Below, in pieces: positions 44,361-55,939 of a DNA stretch of 64,000 nucleotides. Source of the DNA: Cryptomeria japonica (lineage: Eukaryota > Streptophyta > Pinopsida > Cupressales > Cupressaceae); NCBI RefSeq assembly GCF_030272615.1, contig NC_081405.1, forward strand, positions 152,909,113 to 152,973,112. Reading direction: 5' to 3'. Under the pieces are notes generated by a model, which did no database searches, had not been told where the DNA came from, and worked only from the letters and a program-made list of their open reading frames with translations. Position numbers and translations under genes: made by a program. Numbering within the stretch: the first letter of the stretch is position 1; the number at the start of each line of letters is the position of its first letter.

Positions 44361-44729
44361 TACAAAAAATACACACAATCTAATTTAAAAATAACAAACA
44401 AATTTAATTTCATAGATTATAAATCTAATATTTTTTTTTCTAAATTGTGATAACTCAGAAGATTAACACAATCGAAGACATCTTATCCTAATCGCTGCTG
44501 GAGACTGAAATAGGTCAGACCTTGACAGTAGATTTTTGCTACGATGGTGACAAGACAAATTAGACACATCATTGAGTTTGAAACCATATCCACACCCTGC
44601 AATTTGGCAAGTTAAAGGCAGAGCATTGGGAACAGTTTCCAATATCTCTCTCGTTTTCTGTGAATCTTCCATATGCAGAACATATTCATATAGATTGAAG
44701 AAGTTGAATACTGTGGCTTCCAGTACAAA
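44361..44729 (+). promoter_or_regulatory. Upstream region and 5' UTR of the phosphatase gene
   Basis: About 370 bp between the foldback cluster and the start codon. It holds the third GATGGTGACAAG unit (44540). No sure TATA box; CATATTCATATAG at 44677-44690 is too close to the ATG to be confident. The proximal promoter is thus hemmed in by repeats on its upstream side. Confidence 0.4.
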
Positions 44730-44894
44730 ATGGATACAACATTGAAACACCCATTGTTTTTGATAATACTCAGTGCTATGCCATGTTTTGGTGGAATAAC
44801 CAGCAAGTATGTGAGAAAAACTGAAGCATCAGTTGACATGCCCATGGATAGTGATGTTTTCAGCATTCCACAAGGCTATAATGCTCCTCAACAG
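44730..44894 (+). CDS. PAP: Purple acid phosphatase, exon 1
   Basis: Exon 1 of 55 codons from ATG 44730, ending CAACAG before a GT donor (GTATTT). It encodes a signal-type start ([15 protein letters not shown], a hydrophobic stretch at residues 7-24), then the conserved plant PAP N-terminal words [18 protein letters not shown] and GYNAPQQ. Purple acid phosphatases are secreted or vacuolar binuclear metal (Fe with Zn or Mn) enzymes that free phosphate from organic esters, often under phosphate shortage. Exons 1-3 join in frame (55 + 67 + 37 codons) and give the N-terminal fibronectin-like part of a protein that is usually about 460-480 residues. The catalytic metallophosphatase exons (GDxG, GDxxY, GNHE, HxH blocks) are not in this window. 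Which PAP subtype it is cannot be settled; the vacuolar/secreted high-molecular-weight class is likely. Confidence 0.93.
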
Positions 44895-45013
44895 GTATTT
44901 CACATTCCTGTCTTTTGACTGGTTTGTTTCTTTGGCTGTTAAGGGTCAAGATCAGGTGCCTGATTTACTGCATTCATTTGATTGTATGCTTTTTATCTGT
45001 TTTGGGAATTCAG
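44895..45013 (+). other. PAP: Phosphatase intron 1
   Basis: 119 bp, GTATTT...GGAATTCAG, phase 0. Compact, unlike introns 2 and 3. Confidence 0.9.
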
Positions 45014-45214
45014 GTCCATATTACTCAAGGAGACCATGTGGGTAGGGGTGTAATTGTGTCATGGGTTACACCCTCTGAGCCTGGGTCCAATACTGTTCTT
45101 TATGGCACTCAGCAATCGAAGTATAAATATTCAGCAGAGGGGATTGTTACCACCTACAAGTTTTATAACTATACATCAGGCTACATTCATCATTGTACAT
45201 TGAAGAAACTCAAG
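45014..45214 (+). CDS. PAP: Purple acid phosphatase, exon 2
   Basis: 67 codons between a TTCAG acceptor and an AAG|GTGGAG donor, phase 0 on both sides. It encodes VHITQGDHVGRGVIVSWVTP, EPGSNTVLYG and TTYKFYNYTSGYIHHC, the core of the N-terminal domain of plant PAPs, with a probable N-glycosylation site (NYT). No stop or shift. If the donor is not used, translation would continue 11 codons (VEDSFSFYCSY) to a stop at 45248. Confidence 0.95.
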
Positions 45215-47230
45215 GTGGAGGACTCTTTTTCCTTCTACTGTTCATATTAAAACAAGATAAAGTTTTCTGCTTTCTTAGGTTGGGGAAGGCTACAGGGAGG
45301 AGAGTTAGAGTGGGGTCTTGGTGAACAATAGTGTTATCTTTATTGAAATTTGTTTCTATAATTTAATAGATTTAAACAAAATATCCCAGATTTTTTTAAT
45401 TGTTTTGTGTGTGATAGTGTGTATGTTATGGGGATGGTAAGAGAAAATGGGTGCAATCTCTTTCTGCATTTAAGTTCCATCCTAAGATTCTTTGTTTTCA
45501 TTAGACAATTGATTTGATATAGTTTTCTCAATCTGTTTTCAACTTTCTAAAACCTTGTAAAGTTCTTGTCAATTGTCATTTATTTTAGCAATTGTGTAAA
45601 TTTTTAATTAAATATAAAAGATAGTTTGAAATCTTTTCTTATAAGTGTTGATTTGATTGACATTAAAGAATATTTGATATTTTCATAATAGAATTTAAGA
45701 AATGTTAAACTTCTTATTTTTTTAATACTTTCAACATTTTTGTAATCTATCTCTAGAAATAGTTGCTTTAAGGGTTACACAAGAAATTTCAGCCCCTTTG
45801 ATATGGACCCTACAACATCCTCAAGTAGATATGTTTAACAATGCCTCTAAGCTTAATCTACCCACTTTTCCTTGCCTGCATCCAAATTTTATTATAGTTT
45901 CTGTGTCTATATTTTCACCATTGTTGAACACCTTAACAATGCAAAACTAAATCCAAACATTATTATTCCACTAATCACATATTAAGTCATCAATATTTTT
46001 TATCAAGACACTAAAAATCAATAGATTCCTCTCTATCATGTGGTATAGTAAGGAACACTTCTTTACCAAGTGTAGTGTTTACTAAGGACCTCATTAAAAA
46101 AGGGTTTTCTAATTTGTCGCAAAGTTGGTACAATGGATCCATTGCTTCTCAAGAGGTTACAACTTACCCAACTAACATCAATGATACTTTGTATAACATT
46201 TGTATGGCTCAATCTAGGAAACACTAAACATCTTTTTTTTTTATATTTTTAATATTATTTACAATTTACATTTTTTGGAGTGTAATTGGCCCTTGAGCCT
46301 TTCATTGATTACTTAGGAGAAGATAAGATTGTCCTCTATGTATCTCAAACTAGGTCTCTTGGAGACAAGTTTCCAATGCATCCAACTAGTCCATTTGTTT
46401 CCCAATAGGCAAGGAGTTATAACACGACCAATTTAGGTGACGAAATAAAATAATATCCTAGTATTTTTTATTTTTTTTGTTTAGCTATTCTATTCAACTT
46501 AGAAGGACACGTGCTTGGTTACTTTTCAAATTTTGATGAGAGCCATAATATTACTTGGTTTAGTTAGTTTTCAAATTTGATTTGTAAAATGCATAAAGTG
46601 GTTGGATTTAAATCAAGGGTATGTAGTAGAAAGCATGAATCTCTTCTACAAATTTTGACAATTTTGCATGATCTTTAAATTAAAGAAAAAACAATTTTAT
46701 TTGGCTTTAATAATTGTCATTTCATATTCAATTTCTTTATCATTACTAGTTAGAATACATCGGCTTATCATTGATGTATAATATTTAACATTTATACACC
46801 ATAATTCAAATCACTCTAAGTATCAATCGTTCACTCTTGTATGTCCCATCAAACATGGCAAGGATATTAAATATTTGGTCTGAAGACAAGAGATCCATTA
46901 GAGTACCTTTCAATAAGGTGCACATGACTACATATTGTTAAAGCATGTGTTGACTCCTTACACCCTTTTAAGGTGCTAATCGAGACATCTTTGGAAAGAC
47001 ATTGATGAATCGGTTCTTGCAACTTCTCTAGCACCATTGTGATAACTTGCACAAACAAATGCAAAATGAATGGAAATGTCATTTTATGCTCACGCCCCTT
47101 TTATGATGTAAATAAATTCTAAATTCTCAATTGCCTTGAGGGAAAATTGATGTATGTGTTGGTAAGATATCCCAATCGTAAAAGTATTTTTCTACAAACT
47201 ACTTCTTGAATTCTAAGAAAATAACATCCA

Positions 47231-47472
47231 CCCTCTTCAAAATTGAGCCTTGTGTACAATAATCATGGGAGGCTAAGTAATGATGAATGAGAACCCCATA
47301 CGAGGAGAATTCATAGAGTGCATTAAGGAGGAGTATTTATCTATAGGCACACCCTCTTCAAAATTGAGCCTTGTGTACAATAATCATGGGAGGCTAAGTA
47401 ATGATGAATGAGAACCCCATACGAGGATAATTCATAGAGTGCATTAAGGAGGAGTATTTATCTATAGGCACA
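47231..47472. repeat. 121-bp tandem duplication
   Basis: CCCTCTTCAAAATTGAGCC starts at 47231 and 47352; the two 121-bp copies differ at only one or two positions (GAGGAGAATT and GAGGATAATT), so the duplication is recent. It lies inside phosphatase intron 2. Confidence 0.95.
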
Positions 47473-48399
47473 CACTGAAGACACGTCCATGCAATGATAG
47501 TTGCTTTGATAGACAAAATACAAGTTACTCTAGGACTACACGTGATCAACTTTCATGCATTGTAAACAAAGATTAGAATCTAAGATACAAATAAATATTG
47601 GTTCTTGACAAACCAAGTGGACTTCATCAATATATTGACATAGAGATAGATTTTCTAAACCTCAAGACCTTAGGGACTATTTTTTGAGTTGTATTAAGAT
47701 TGAAGAAAAAATCAAGCAAAGGGAAGGAAGGAATCTTCTATAAATGTCAAGCCATAGGTGGAAGGTAGTAGTGAGTTCATAGGAAAGAAACATAGTTTAA
47801 GGGATTTCTATTGCACACACTATAATTAAAGAAAGATACTAAATTACACAAAGAAATACTAGAATGTTGGGTGAATTTCATAAAAGTATCTAACATGCTA
47901 TTGAGGATTGTTGAGATACCAAAGCTCTAATGGGAGGAACACAAGAAGTGGAGGCTACTTTTGATTCCCTACCAATAGATACTTTCAAGGAAAAAGATTT
48001 TGATTAGATAATCGAAGAAAATTTGTATATAGTAGTTGATGCTACCAAAGTAATGGCTTGTAAGGACAAGGAATGCCCATATTACTTGTAACTATGGGTG
48101 GATTAGAAGGTCTTTCAATTTATTATTAATAATAAAAGTTAAAAAATTTAATATTTACTAAAACCATTAGGAGATTGAGCCTGTAGATAACACCTCACCC
48201 ATAACCATAATCCATTAGACAGTGAGCCAAGGATGAGGGATTGACTGATAATTAGACATTGTTAGTTGTCATTTTTAATCAAAACTTTAGAGATGAAACT
48301 AACCTATGATGTAGTACAGGTGTTTGATGTCCATTGAAGGAAATCATATATACATGTAAAATTATTATGACATAAATGAATGTTACAAACCTTGCAATA

Positions 48400-49032
48400 T
48401 CATTATCAAGTTGTAGAAATGGAAGTATTGAATGTATTAAAAGTAAGCCCTCTAAAGCCCATTTTCTTGATCAATGCTAAAAAATAGATAGATGTGTGAT
48501 TGATCGAATTAGAATGTTTGTAAGTTACTAATGATTTGATCGAAGGAGGTTTAGTGTTAGTTGCAACAAGCACTCATGCCAAAACAATCAGTACAAATAC
48601 CTAATAACGAAGATGTATTATATATTGTCAAGGTATCAAGATGTATTCAATTCACATATAGGTGTTCCCTTGCACTATAAAATAAAGCACTTGATGAACC
48701 ACATTCTAGGAACAAATTTACCAAATAGGGAACTATACATGAGATAACCCTTATAAAATGATGGAGTCAAGTAACAAATTTAGGAATTGATTCAAAATGG
48801 GCACATTTGATCAAGCTCCTCATATTGTAGGAGCCTGATTGTTATTGTTCTCACAAAGAGGAAGGATGGAATGTGGCATTTTTGTGGTGATTGCCAATAT
48901 TTGAACAAGATCACTATAAATAAAACATATCTAATTTCTCACATTGATGACATCTTTAACTAATTCATGAGGGCCAAGATTTTTACCAAAATTGATTTGA
49001 AGTTTAGGTGCGACCAAATTCCAATCAGAGAG
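48400..49032 (+). pseudogene. Gypsy reverse transcriptase remnant, upstream part
   Basis: At 48836-49032 one frame reads VIVLTKRKDGMWHFCGD, YLNKITINKTYLISHIDDIF, MRAKIFTKIDLKF and RCDQIPIRE, the standard early RT blocks of Ty3/Gypsy (KKDG, D-Y-R-x-LN, S-K-I-D-L). There is at least one stop (TAA at 48959). Sequence before 48836 is too decayed to assign domain by domain. It is cut by the insertion that begins at about 49033. Confidence 0.75.
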
Positions 49033-50199
49033 TTTTTTAATGGCGAATCTTCGCCAATTGGCGAATTCCGCATATTTTTTTTGAGGAAATGGTGAATAGT
49101 TTGGGGCAACATAGTGGTCAAATTGCCTGAAATTTTAGGGTTAACGGTACATTGTATTTTGGCTTCGCCATTGACCACACACCGTTCGACGTGCATGCCC
49201 GTAATATTCATCTAGAATCACTCAGACGTGGGTATTAGATCACCTCCGTTATTCGCCAGAAATAGTAAAACGACCATGTACCCATGACCTAATTCGCCAA
49301 CAATAAATTAAATGTTCATTGCACGCGTCAGCCAAATTCGCCAATATCAATTAAAACATTATAAGCATTTGAGGACCCATTTCGCCCCGCTTAAATCAAG
49401 ATGCATTTTGAAACGCCCGCGCAATTCGCCAAAAATACAATCATGGATTGATATAAATACACTCTTTCTTACAATTTGTTTGTGTCTGATTAGTAAATTT
49501 GGGAGCTCTCGATTCGCATTCCGCAATTTGAGTTGGAACGTCGAAGTTCATTGTAGGACAGAGGGCCAGAGTTACAATCCTGCAATCTTGAATACCTGAC
49601 TAAGAATGAAGATGAACCTCTTAGTACTAGTCAATTTTCAGATCTTGAGTCCATTTGGGATATATAAGCCTCAGACTGAGTCACTGAAGTGAATTAGCAG
49701 TCAGTTTATAGGTATTTATACTACAGTTCTTGAGTCATATTACAATTTGCAATACTATAGTTGTCATTGATGATTTTTTATATTGTATTCCTTTAATTTG
49801 TCAATCAAAATGGATACTTATTTCATATTTTTAATTGCGAATTTGAATTATTAGTAAACAATTAGAATTTATTTTTTGAATTATTAGTAAACAATTGAAT
49901 TATTAGTAAATTGGTTCCACATTATGTTGAACATGAAATGCAACAATTTGTGTCACAAGATCCATAAAATTATTCATATTGCATAACTGTTAGAACCTTT
50001 CTACTGTTCTACATTAAATGCTTAACATGATGTTCATGGCGATTAGGATTTTGTGTTTCTTTTTTGTCTTAGTTGGCTAGTAAACTGAAGTTGTCGTGCA
50101 TTGAAAATCTGAGTTGTCCTCTCTTTATTTGTCCATGTCAACGTCAAGTGTGGTCAAACGGTTGGTCAGACAACGAGACATGTTTAATGTTTCATCTCT

Positions 50200-51240
50200 A
50201 ACTCGCAGATAAATTTCATGTTTAACAATTTAAGTGGCAAGTTAGCGAGTGTTGGCTTGGGTTTATCGCGAGGTCTCTAGTTTTTTTGGGTGTTAGCATT
50301 TTATGTTAGCGAGCTGGAGATTGTTAATGAAATTACTTTGGTCGCGAGGTCTCGAATTGGTTTGATGTCATGCATTATAGCCGCGAGAGTTAGCGAGTAA
50401 GTCATTAATGGTTTGTGTGCCACTACTTGCGCCTGTATATGAAGGTAATACTAATTAACATAAAACATCGATTTTTGTTGGTACTCGCTAGGTCACTGCG
50501 GTCAAGAGATAAATAGTTTTGAGATTTTATGGTTATCACTAGCTTGTAGGTCCTTTATCATCAAGTTAGTTTAAGTCGCGAGCTTGCGAGTATTGGGAGA
50601 TTTTAGTTGTCGCTACCTCGCAAGATGTTTTGCACTTGACCATTTTATGTTACGAGGTTGCAACTGGGTGTGATTTTATGTTATCGCAAGGTCGCAAGGT
50701 GTTCGCAGTTAAGTCATTTTAATTTGCGATCATGCGATGTGGTTGGTATCTCAACTTAGTTGGTTTCATCGCTTGCTTGCAGGTTTTGAAGTTGTTTAGC
50801 ATTTTATGTTGCGATCTGGCAACAAGTAAGTTTTTGTCTGATTTTGTGGTCATCACATGCTCGCGGGTTTGTAAGTCTTAAGTCAAAAAGTGTTGCGAGC
50901 ATGCGATGGCGGTTAAGTGTCTTGTTGTTGCGGGATCGCAAGGGTTTAAGTCAAGTTAAGTATTGAGTTGCGAGCTTGCGATGAAATAAGTTGTTTTGTT
51001 AGATTTGTAGTGGTTGCCAGCTCACAGGTAAAGAAAGAATATTACAAATGCTGTTGCGAGTGAAGGGCTTGATGAAGATCAATGACTGTTGCTCACTCGC
51101 ACTATTCTTTGAGGATTCATAAAAGGGGTTGCGAGCTTGCGATTAAGAGGATTTGGTAGCATTGTCGGTAACTCGCCGGTTACTTTCCAAATTGTTATAA
51201 TCGGTTGCAAGTGTGTGATTAAAGATGGGTATTGACACTT
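50200..51240. repeat. Array of TTGCGAGCTTGCGAT-type words
   Basis: About 20-25 degenerate copies, for example TCGCGAGGTCTCGA (50340), CGCGAGCTTGCGAGTA (50577), TTGCGAGCATGCGATGG (50892), TTGCGAGCTTGCGATGAA (50969) and TTGCGAGCTTGCGATTAAG (51128). Spacing is irregular, about 35-60 bp. Many copies are themselves imperfect palindromes (GCGAGCTTGC). Confidence 0.75.
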
Positions 51241-51299
51241 GGACTTGTTTGCCGAGTTTTGTTACTAGTAAAAGTCTTGCCACATGTTTTAATGACTTA

Positions 51300-51535
51300 A
51301 TATCTTGAAATCACCAATATTTTTTTTTTATGGTTTGAAAATAGCTTGACATCGCCAATATTTTATTTTTATGGTTTGAAAATAGGTTGAAATCACCAAT
51401 ATTTTTTTTAATGGTTTGAAAATAGCTTGAAATTGCCAATGCAAATATTTTTCTGGTTTTAAAAACATTACAATTCGCCCATGCAAATATTTTTTTGGTT
51501 TTAAAAATATTACAATTCGCCAGGATTTTTCACAA
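51300..51535. repeat. Tandem repeats of about 52 bp
   Basis: About five units of CTTGAAATCACCAATATTTTT followed by ATGGTTTGAAAATAG; later units change to ACAATTCGCCCATGCAAATATTT with GGTTTTAAAAA. Confidence 0.8.
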
Positions 51536-51690
51536 ACTTTGAGCGATCACGGCTAATTCGCCAATGTAGATTATTATTTTTTCTTCATAAACCGCAAAAA
51601 TTCGCTAGTAAAATTAAAATTTTCCTCGGGAATTATACAACTTTCGCCAGGTTTTTACACCTTGTCCAAGGGGGGGGGGGGTTCTTAAAG

Positions 51691-52000
51691 TTCCAATTGG
51701 GTCATCATATGCATGGAAGATTGCCTTCAAATTGAAAGAGAGCTTGTTTATGGTTACCAATCATGTACTTTGGCTTGTCAAACACACTTGTCACCTTCAT
51801 GTGAATGATGAATGATATACTCAAGTCATTCACCAATTCCTCCATTTATGTCTATTTAATAACTATTTTTTCCTTCTTATGCTTTCTCTTAAACTTAGCC
51901 ATCTTCATTGTCCTTTAGATTATGATAAACACTAAAAAAGCATATGCCTATTCACCTTTGAAGTTGACATGAATCATTTAAGTGATAGTCACTTTGGAAA
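51691..52000 (+). pseudogene. Gypsy reverse transcriptase remnant, downstream part
   Basis: Continues the RT frame after the insertion: AWKIAFKLKESLFMV stands for the W-K-T-A-F block, and IYVYLITIFSF stands where Y-x-D-D is expected, with both aspartates lost. HLHCPLDYDKH then fits the following helix. Plainly non-functional. Confidence 0.65.
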
Positions 52001-53320
52001 TGATTTTTTGCTTCACTTTCTCGATTTTATAACAATGATAACTCCTCACTTTGTTCTTTGTTATGGTTTTGTCAAGATACGACACCATTCTTAACACACT
52101 AGTTTTACTATTACTAAAGTGTAACAACCTAATTTTGATGCATTTTTTCCTTGATGAAGTTTTACCTATTCATGCCACTTTTGAAGTAGGCTTTGCTACT
52201 CAAGGATGTGCCACATCCTTACTACTTAGTCTCTTCTTTATTACACTTATTTTCCTTTGCCATTTGTCACTTTCTATAGGAATGAAATCAAATGTCTATG
52301 TTCTTGTTTTATTCCTCTATCCTTACCATTTTTTGCCTTATGTTGGTAGTGACACTTGAAGAAGACATCAAAATAGCTCTATTTGCCAACCTTGATGATC
52401 TTGGACTCCACTTAGTGATCTTCATCTCCTAATTCAACCACTAGAGCCATCATCAATTATAAAGTATTTTCAACTTTCCCTTGGGATGGCTCAATCTCAA
52501 AAAATTTACAAGGTATGTAGTTAAAAAATGAGCCAAGATGAAACCACCTTGCAACTTGACATGAGAGAAATACAATGTGACAAAAAAATTTGACTAAAGA
52601 CAAAGTTTTGTAGGAGTAGCAAAAATGTATCAACAAATTTGGATCAATGTTAGAGTTGCTATATTTTAAGGATTGAAATTAAGCCGTGAATAAATGATAA
52701 CAATTCAAATTATATAACTACTACTAATGAAAAATATGCTACATAATTCTATGACTACCTATTTCCTTCCCCCCTTTTTAATTAAACTTATTTAATAAAC
52801 ATAATAATTTCAAAATTAAAATGAAAAAAACTTTAAAAATCATGAGACCACTAAGTCTAAAACTTGAATAGTAAATTAAAATTAAAATTAAATAAATACC
52901 CACTTGGGACCTTTGCTCTTAGCATTTGCAAGAATGTGATATGATAATTCTGCCAATCTTATATATTTTAAAAAGAGAAGGCACAAAACAAAAATATGCA
53001 TTTCAAATATTAAAAAAAGGGGACGCACAAAACAAAAAAAAATGCATGTCAATAGTTAAAAAAGGGAACCCACAAAACGAAAAACAATGCATGTCAACTA
53101 ATTATACATGTTTTTGATTATCTTGATATGAAAGCAATGGATACAGTTAACTGCAAGAGTTTTGAGAAGTGGGGCTACATTGTTTCTGTCAAATTGCTGT
53201 TTTTGTCCTCGGTTTTGTTCTCTAATATTTCACACTAGCGGTTTCGGCGCTTTTTTATTTTTAGATGTTAAAAGACCAGTTCTTACTTGTAGTCTTGCTA
53301 CTCTTTTTTGAATACGATTG
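52001..53320. other. Unassigned end of intron 2
   Basis: AT-rich and decayed. 52970-53100 contains three AAAAAGGGNACCCACAAAACAAAAA-type units in tandem. No gene is seen until the exon 3 acceptor. Confidence 0.5.
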
Positions 53321-53323
53321 CAG

Positions 53324-53435
53324 TATGACACCAAATATTTTTACAAGACTGGATTGGGAAACACAACGCGCGAGTTTTCATTCTCAACCCCACCAAGAAT
53401 TGGTCTGGACACACCGTATACATTTGGTCTCATTG
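53324..53435 (+). CDS. PAP: Purple acid phosphatase, exon 3
   Basis: Acceptor GATTGCAG, donor G|GTAAGT; 37 codons plus one base (phase 1 at its end). It encodes YDTKYFYKTGLGNTTREF, STPPRIGLD and PYTFGLIG, the hinge that leads into the catalytic domain; the next exon should continue with the GDLGQ metal-binding block. NTT is a probable N-glycosylation site. Open and without defects. Confidence 0.95.
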
Positions 53436-54830
53436 GTAAGTTTATAAAAATGTCTGTTACCAATTGGTGTTGTGAATTATTTGAATTTTGTATCATTGAT
53501 TACATTTTATTGTAGTTATTTTTGTACCATGATAGTTTTACAACTTAGTGCGAGCACAATGAATCTACAAGAAGTGCTTACTGCATAAGTACAAAGATTC
53601 ATTGATAAGAATTATGGCCAACAAAGCCTAAACCAAGTTCTGGCACATTGTACTACCCAACAGAAAAAAATTTAAGTACAACAATTTCTTTTATGTACAT
53701 GGAGCTCGGTTTTGATTTGGAAATATGTTTGTTCTTTCAGCCATACACGAGAGTAGGGAAGAACCTGTGCAAATTCATATTCGTAAAACCCTAATGAAAA
53801 GCTATCCCGTGTGAGGAGGAAACTTGTCAGAAAAGAACCACTGTTATAGCGGGGAGGAGAGAGATGACTGAGACTTGTCACTGGAATGAATATGACTGGC
53901 TATTTATGACCTCTATGTGGCTGATACAACACCTTGGGCGCATGTGTAAGGTAGGGTGAGCTCCATGATTCACAAAAAATGGTTTCCTTTGCTCCTTGGA
54001 AACAGTGAAATGATGAACACACAAATTAGAATTGACATGCAATCGAATCCGGAAACAGCTGATTCAGATCTTATGGATTGTGGAAACCTTATGTCTACTA
54101 TTGAAATAATGTAGGTTTTATGATTTTGTTTTGATCTAAGATGACTAGAACATGAGATCGTTGTCTATTCCAGGGCAATAGAATCATGGTAAAAGAAGGG
54201 AAATTGCAAAGGAAAAATGACAAACTATGGGTGATCTGTTCATTACAACATCAACAAATACCATTAATAATTTCATCTACTTAGTTATCGATTATTGGTT
54301 TACCCAAACTCATATGCAAACATACAATGAGCTATTACAACACATGTAATAGATTTAAAATTCTATCAAGTTTCTCTAAATATAGTTACATTCATAGCAG
54401 CGAATGTGGTGAAGAAAACAATCCAAATGATATAGTATCTGAGTTAATGCATACAATGCTAGAGACATGAAATAGGAAAATGATATTACAATATTCCTTA
54501 ATAATTAGAAACAACCTCCAATGTTCCTTCATAGTTAGAAACAACCTCTACCCTCCTACAATTGACTCTACAACTGCTTTTTATTTGGTCCTACCCTTTT
54601 GAATATTCCTCTGCTAAGTTCTGCTCTCTTTGCTCTGTTGAATGATAAAAAATGATAACACCTTTCCAAGAAATACTCACGGAAGGAGCAAACCCTAAGC
54701 ACTCCTCTATAGCTGTTTGAAATCAACACCTAAGTTTTATTCTCGCCCAAATTGTGTACTCTAATTGGAGAAGGACGATTGCATTTACTCTAGGTAGCTA
54801 GGCGAGTCTATGATTTCACCAATTAGTGAA
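53436..54830. other. Start of phosphatase intron 3, unassigned
   Basis: No further phosphatase exon could be found from 53436 to 64000, so intron 3 is at least 10.5 kb or the gene is broken here. This part shows no recognised element; the minus frame at 53672-53881 matches nothing. Confidence 0.5.
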
Positions 54831-54834
54831 CTAG

Positions 54835-55030
54835 CCAAAAAAGGTTTCCATTGGCGAATCAACAAGTTTGTGAATTGGAAAACTTGTGGAAAAGTAGCTT
54901 TATCGGCAAATCAGCAAAATTAACAACTGACAAACTAGCAGGTTTGAAAATCGAAAAAACTTGCCAAAAATGAACCTTGTCAGTGAATTAGCAAGTTTGT
55001 GAATAGGGGAACTTGCCGAAAACGAACTTG
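54835..55030. repeat. Four units of CGAATCAGCAAGTTTGTGAATTGG type
   Basis: Degenerate units of GGCGAATCAACAAGTTTGTGAA followed by AACTTGCCGAAAA about every 45-50 bp. They recall the GGCGAAT words of the insertion at 49033-51690 but with a different partner sequence. Confidence 0.65.
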
Positions 55031-55439
55031 AACTTAACCAAAAATTGATTTTGGAATGGGGAAGAACATGTGGCAACTTTCAAGATGGCAAAAGGGCATA
55101 GCACAAGACAAAAATGTAATTGGTGAAACACTTAGGAAAATTTTGGAAGATTTGAGTGAGACTTTAGAGGAGTGGCAAGGCAAAAAGATCTCAATGTGTT
55201 GGTGGTTGAAATATCCCAAATAGGATATGCACTATAATTCTGAAAATAATATCCTGAATTCTGATTTATATTTCTGTAACATCCAAATACATAGGCCAAA
55301 CATACCCATATACAACTCAGAAATCTGCCATTACACATCAGACCTATCAATAAGTTTTTACATACCAAAATGACATAGAATGACACTCAAAACCCTTCCA
55401 GTAATATTTCAACCTGCAAATATATAACTCTGAAACTCC

Positions 55440-55938
55440 ACAAATCTTTCCAAATTGAATATTTCAACTGTGAATTCTGATATGAATTCACCAATGGGCT
55501 GATCTGGGTTTCCATCCAAACTGTGAATCCTGAGATGAATTCACCAAGTGGGCTGATCTAGGTTTCTTTCCAAATAGCCAAATCCTCTAGGGTTTTCGTC
55601 CTAGGGTTTACTGAACTTGCAAGCTAAGCTCTCAAGCTCTCAAGGAAAAGTTTCTTTCAAAATAAAAAGTTAAGAATGAATCCTCATTGCACTTTTTCCT
55701 CCTTTTATAATACTTTTCCTTTTTGAAAGTAATACTTTATTTTAGTTCTCTTTTAATTTACTTTTCCCCTCAAAAGTGACTGTACTCTATAATTTGTCAT
55801 TGACATTATTATAAAGTCAGTTTATAAATAAAGTATGTCCAGCCGCTAATTAATTAAATTTAAATAATCCCATTGGACTCAGGACTATTTAACATTTAAT
55901 TAATTAATTATCACTTGAAGGAAAGGGGACATTACGGT
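55440..55938 (-). repeat. Probable LTR of the minus-strand Gypsy element (limits uncertain)
   Basis: Read on minus it begins (C)GTAATGTCCCC (TG start perhaps mutated), has AT-rich U3 with TTAATTAATTAAATG, a TATA box ATTATAAAAGGAGG at about 55706-55719 and then a leader with AACCCTAGGACG. It lies downstream of the Gypsy pol at 56640-58940. No second copy or duplication is in the window. Confidence 0.45.
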
Positions 55939-55939
55939 G

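Larger units (their letters stand above)
49033..51690. mobile_element. 2.65-kb unclassified insertion with TTCGCCA and GCGAG arrays
   Basis: Splits one RT reading frame. TTCCAAT stands at both edges (49019-49025 and 51691-51697); a 14-bp diverged duplication is possible. The first 400 bp and last 250 bp are rich in AATTCGCCA words, mostly in one orientation. A TATA-like GATATAAATACAC is at 49449-49461, 50200-51240 holds the GCGAG array, 51300-51535 a tandem block of about 52 bp, and a run of 12 G lies at 51670-51681. No coding domain was found (the frame at 49312-49599 matches nothing known). It may be a solo LTR, a non-autonomous retroelement or a DNA element; the ends do not fit TG...CA. 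Confidence 0.6.
45215..53323 (+). other. PAP: Phosphatase intron 2 (8.1 kb)
   Basis: GTGGAG...CGATTGCAG, phase 0. It is filled by repeats: a 121-bp tandem duplication (47231-47472), a Gypsy RT remnant (48400-52100) split by a 2.65-kb insertion, and unassigned AT-rich sequence (45250-47200, 47480-48400, 52100-53320). Long element-filled introns are typical of gymnosperm genes. Confidence 0.85.

Noticed and set aside
45215..45250. Extension of phosphatase exon 2 to the stop at 45248
   Set aside because: Homology ends exactly at the AAG before GTGGAG and resumes in frame at 53324; the extension has no PAP wording.
53672..53881. Minus frame of 69 codons in intron 3
   Set aside because: No start context, family match or conservation argument; likely chance.
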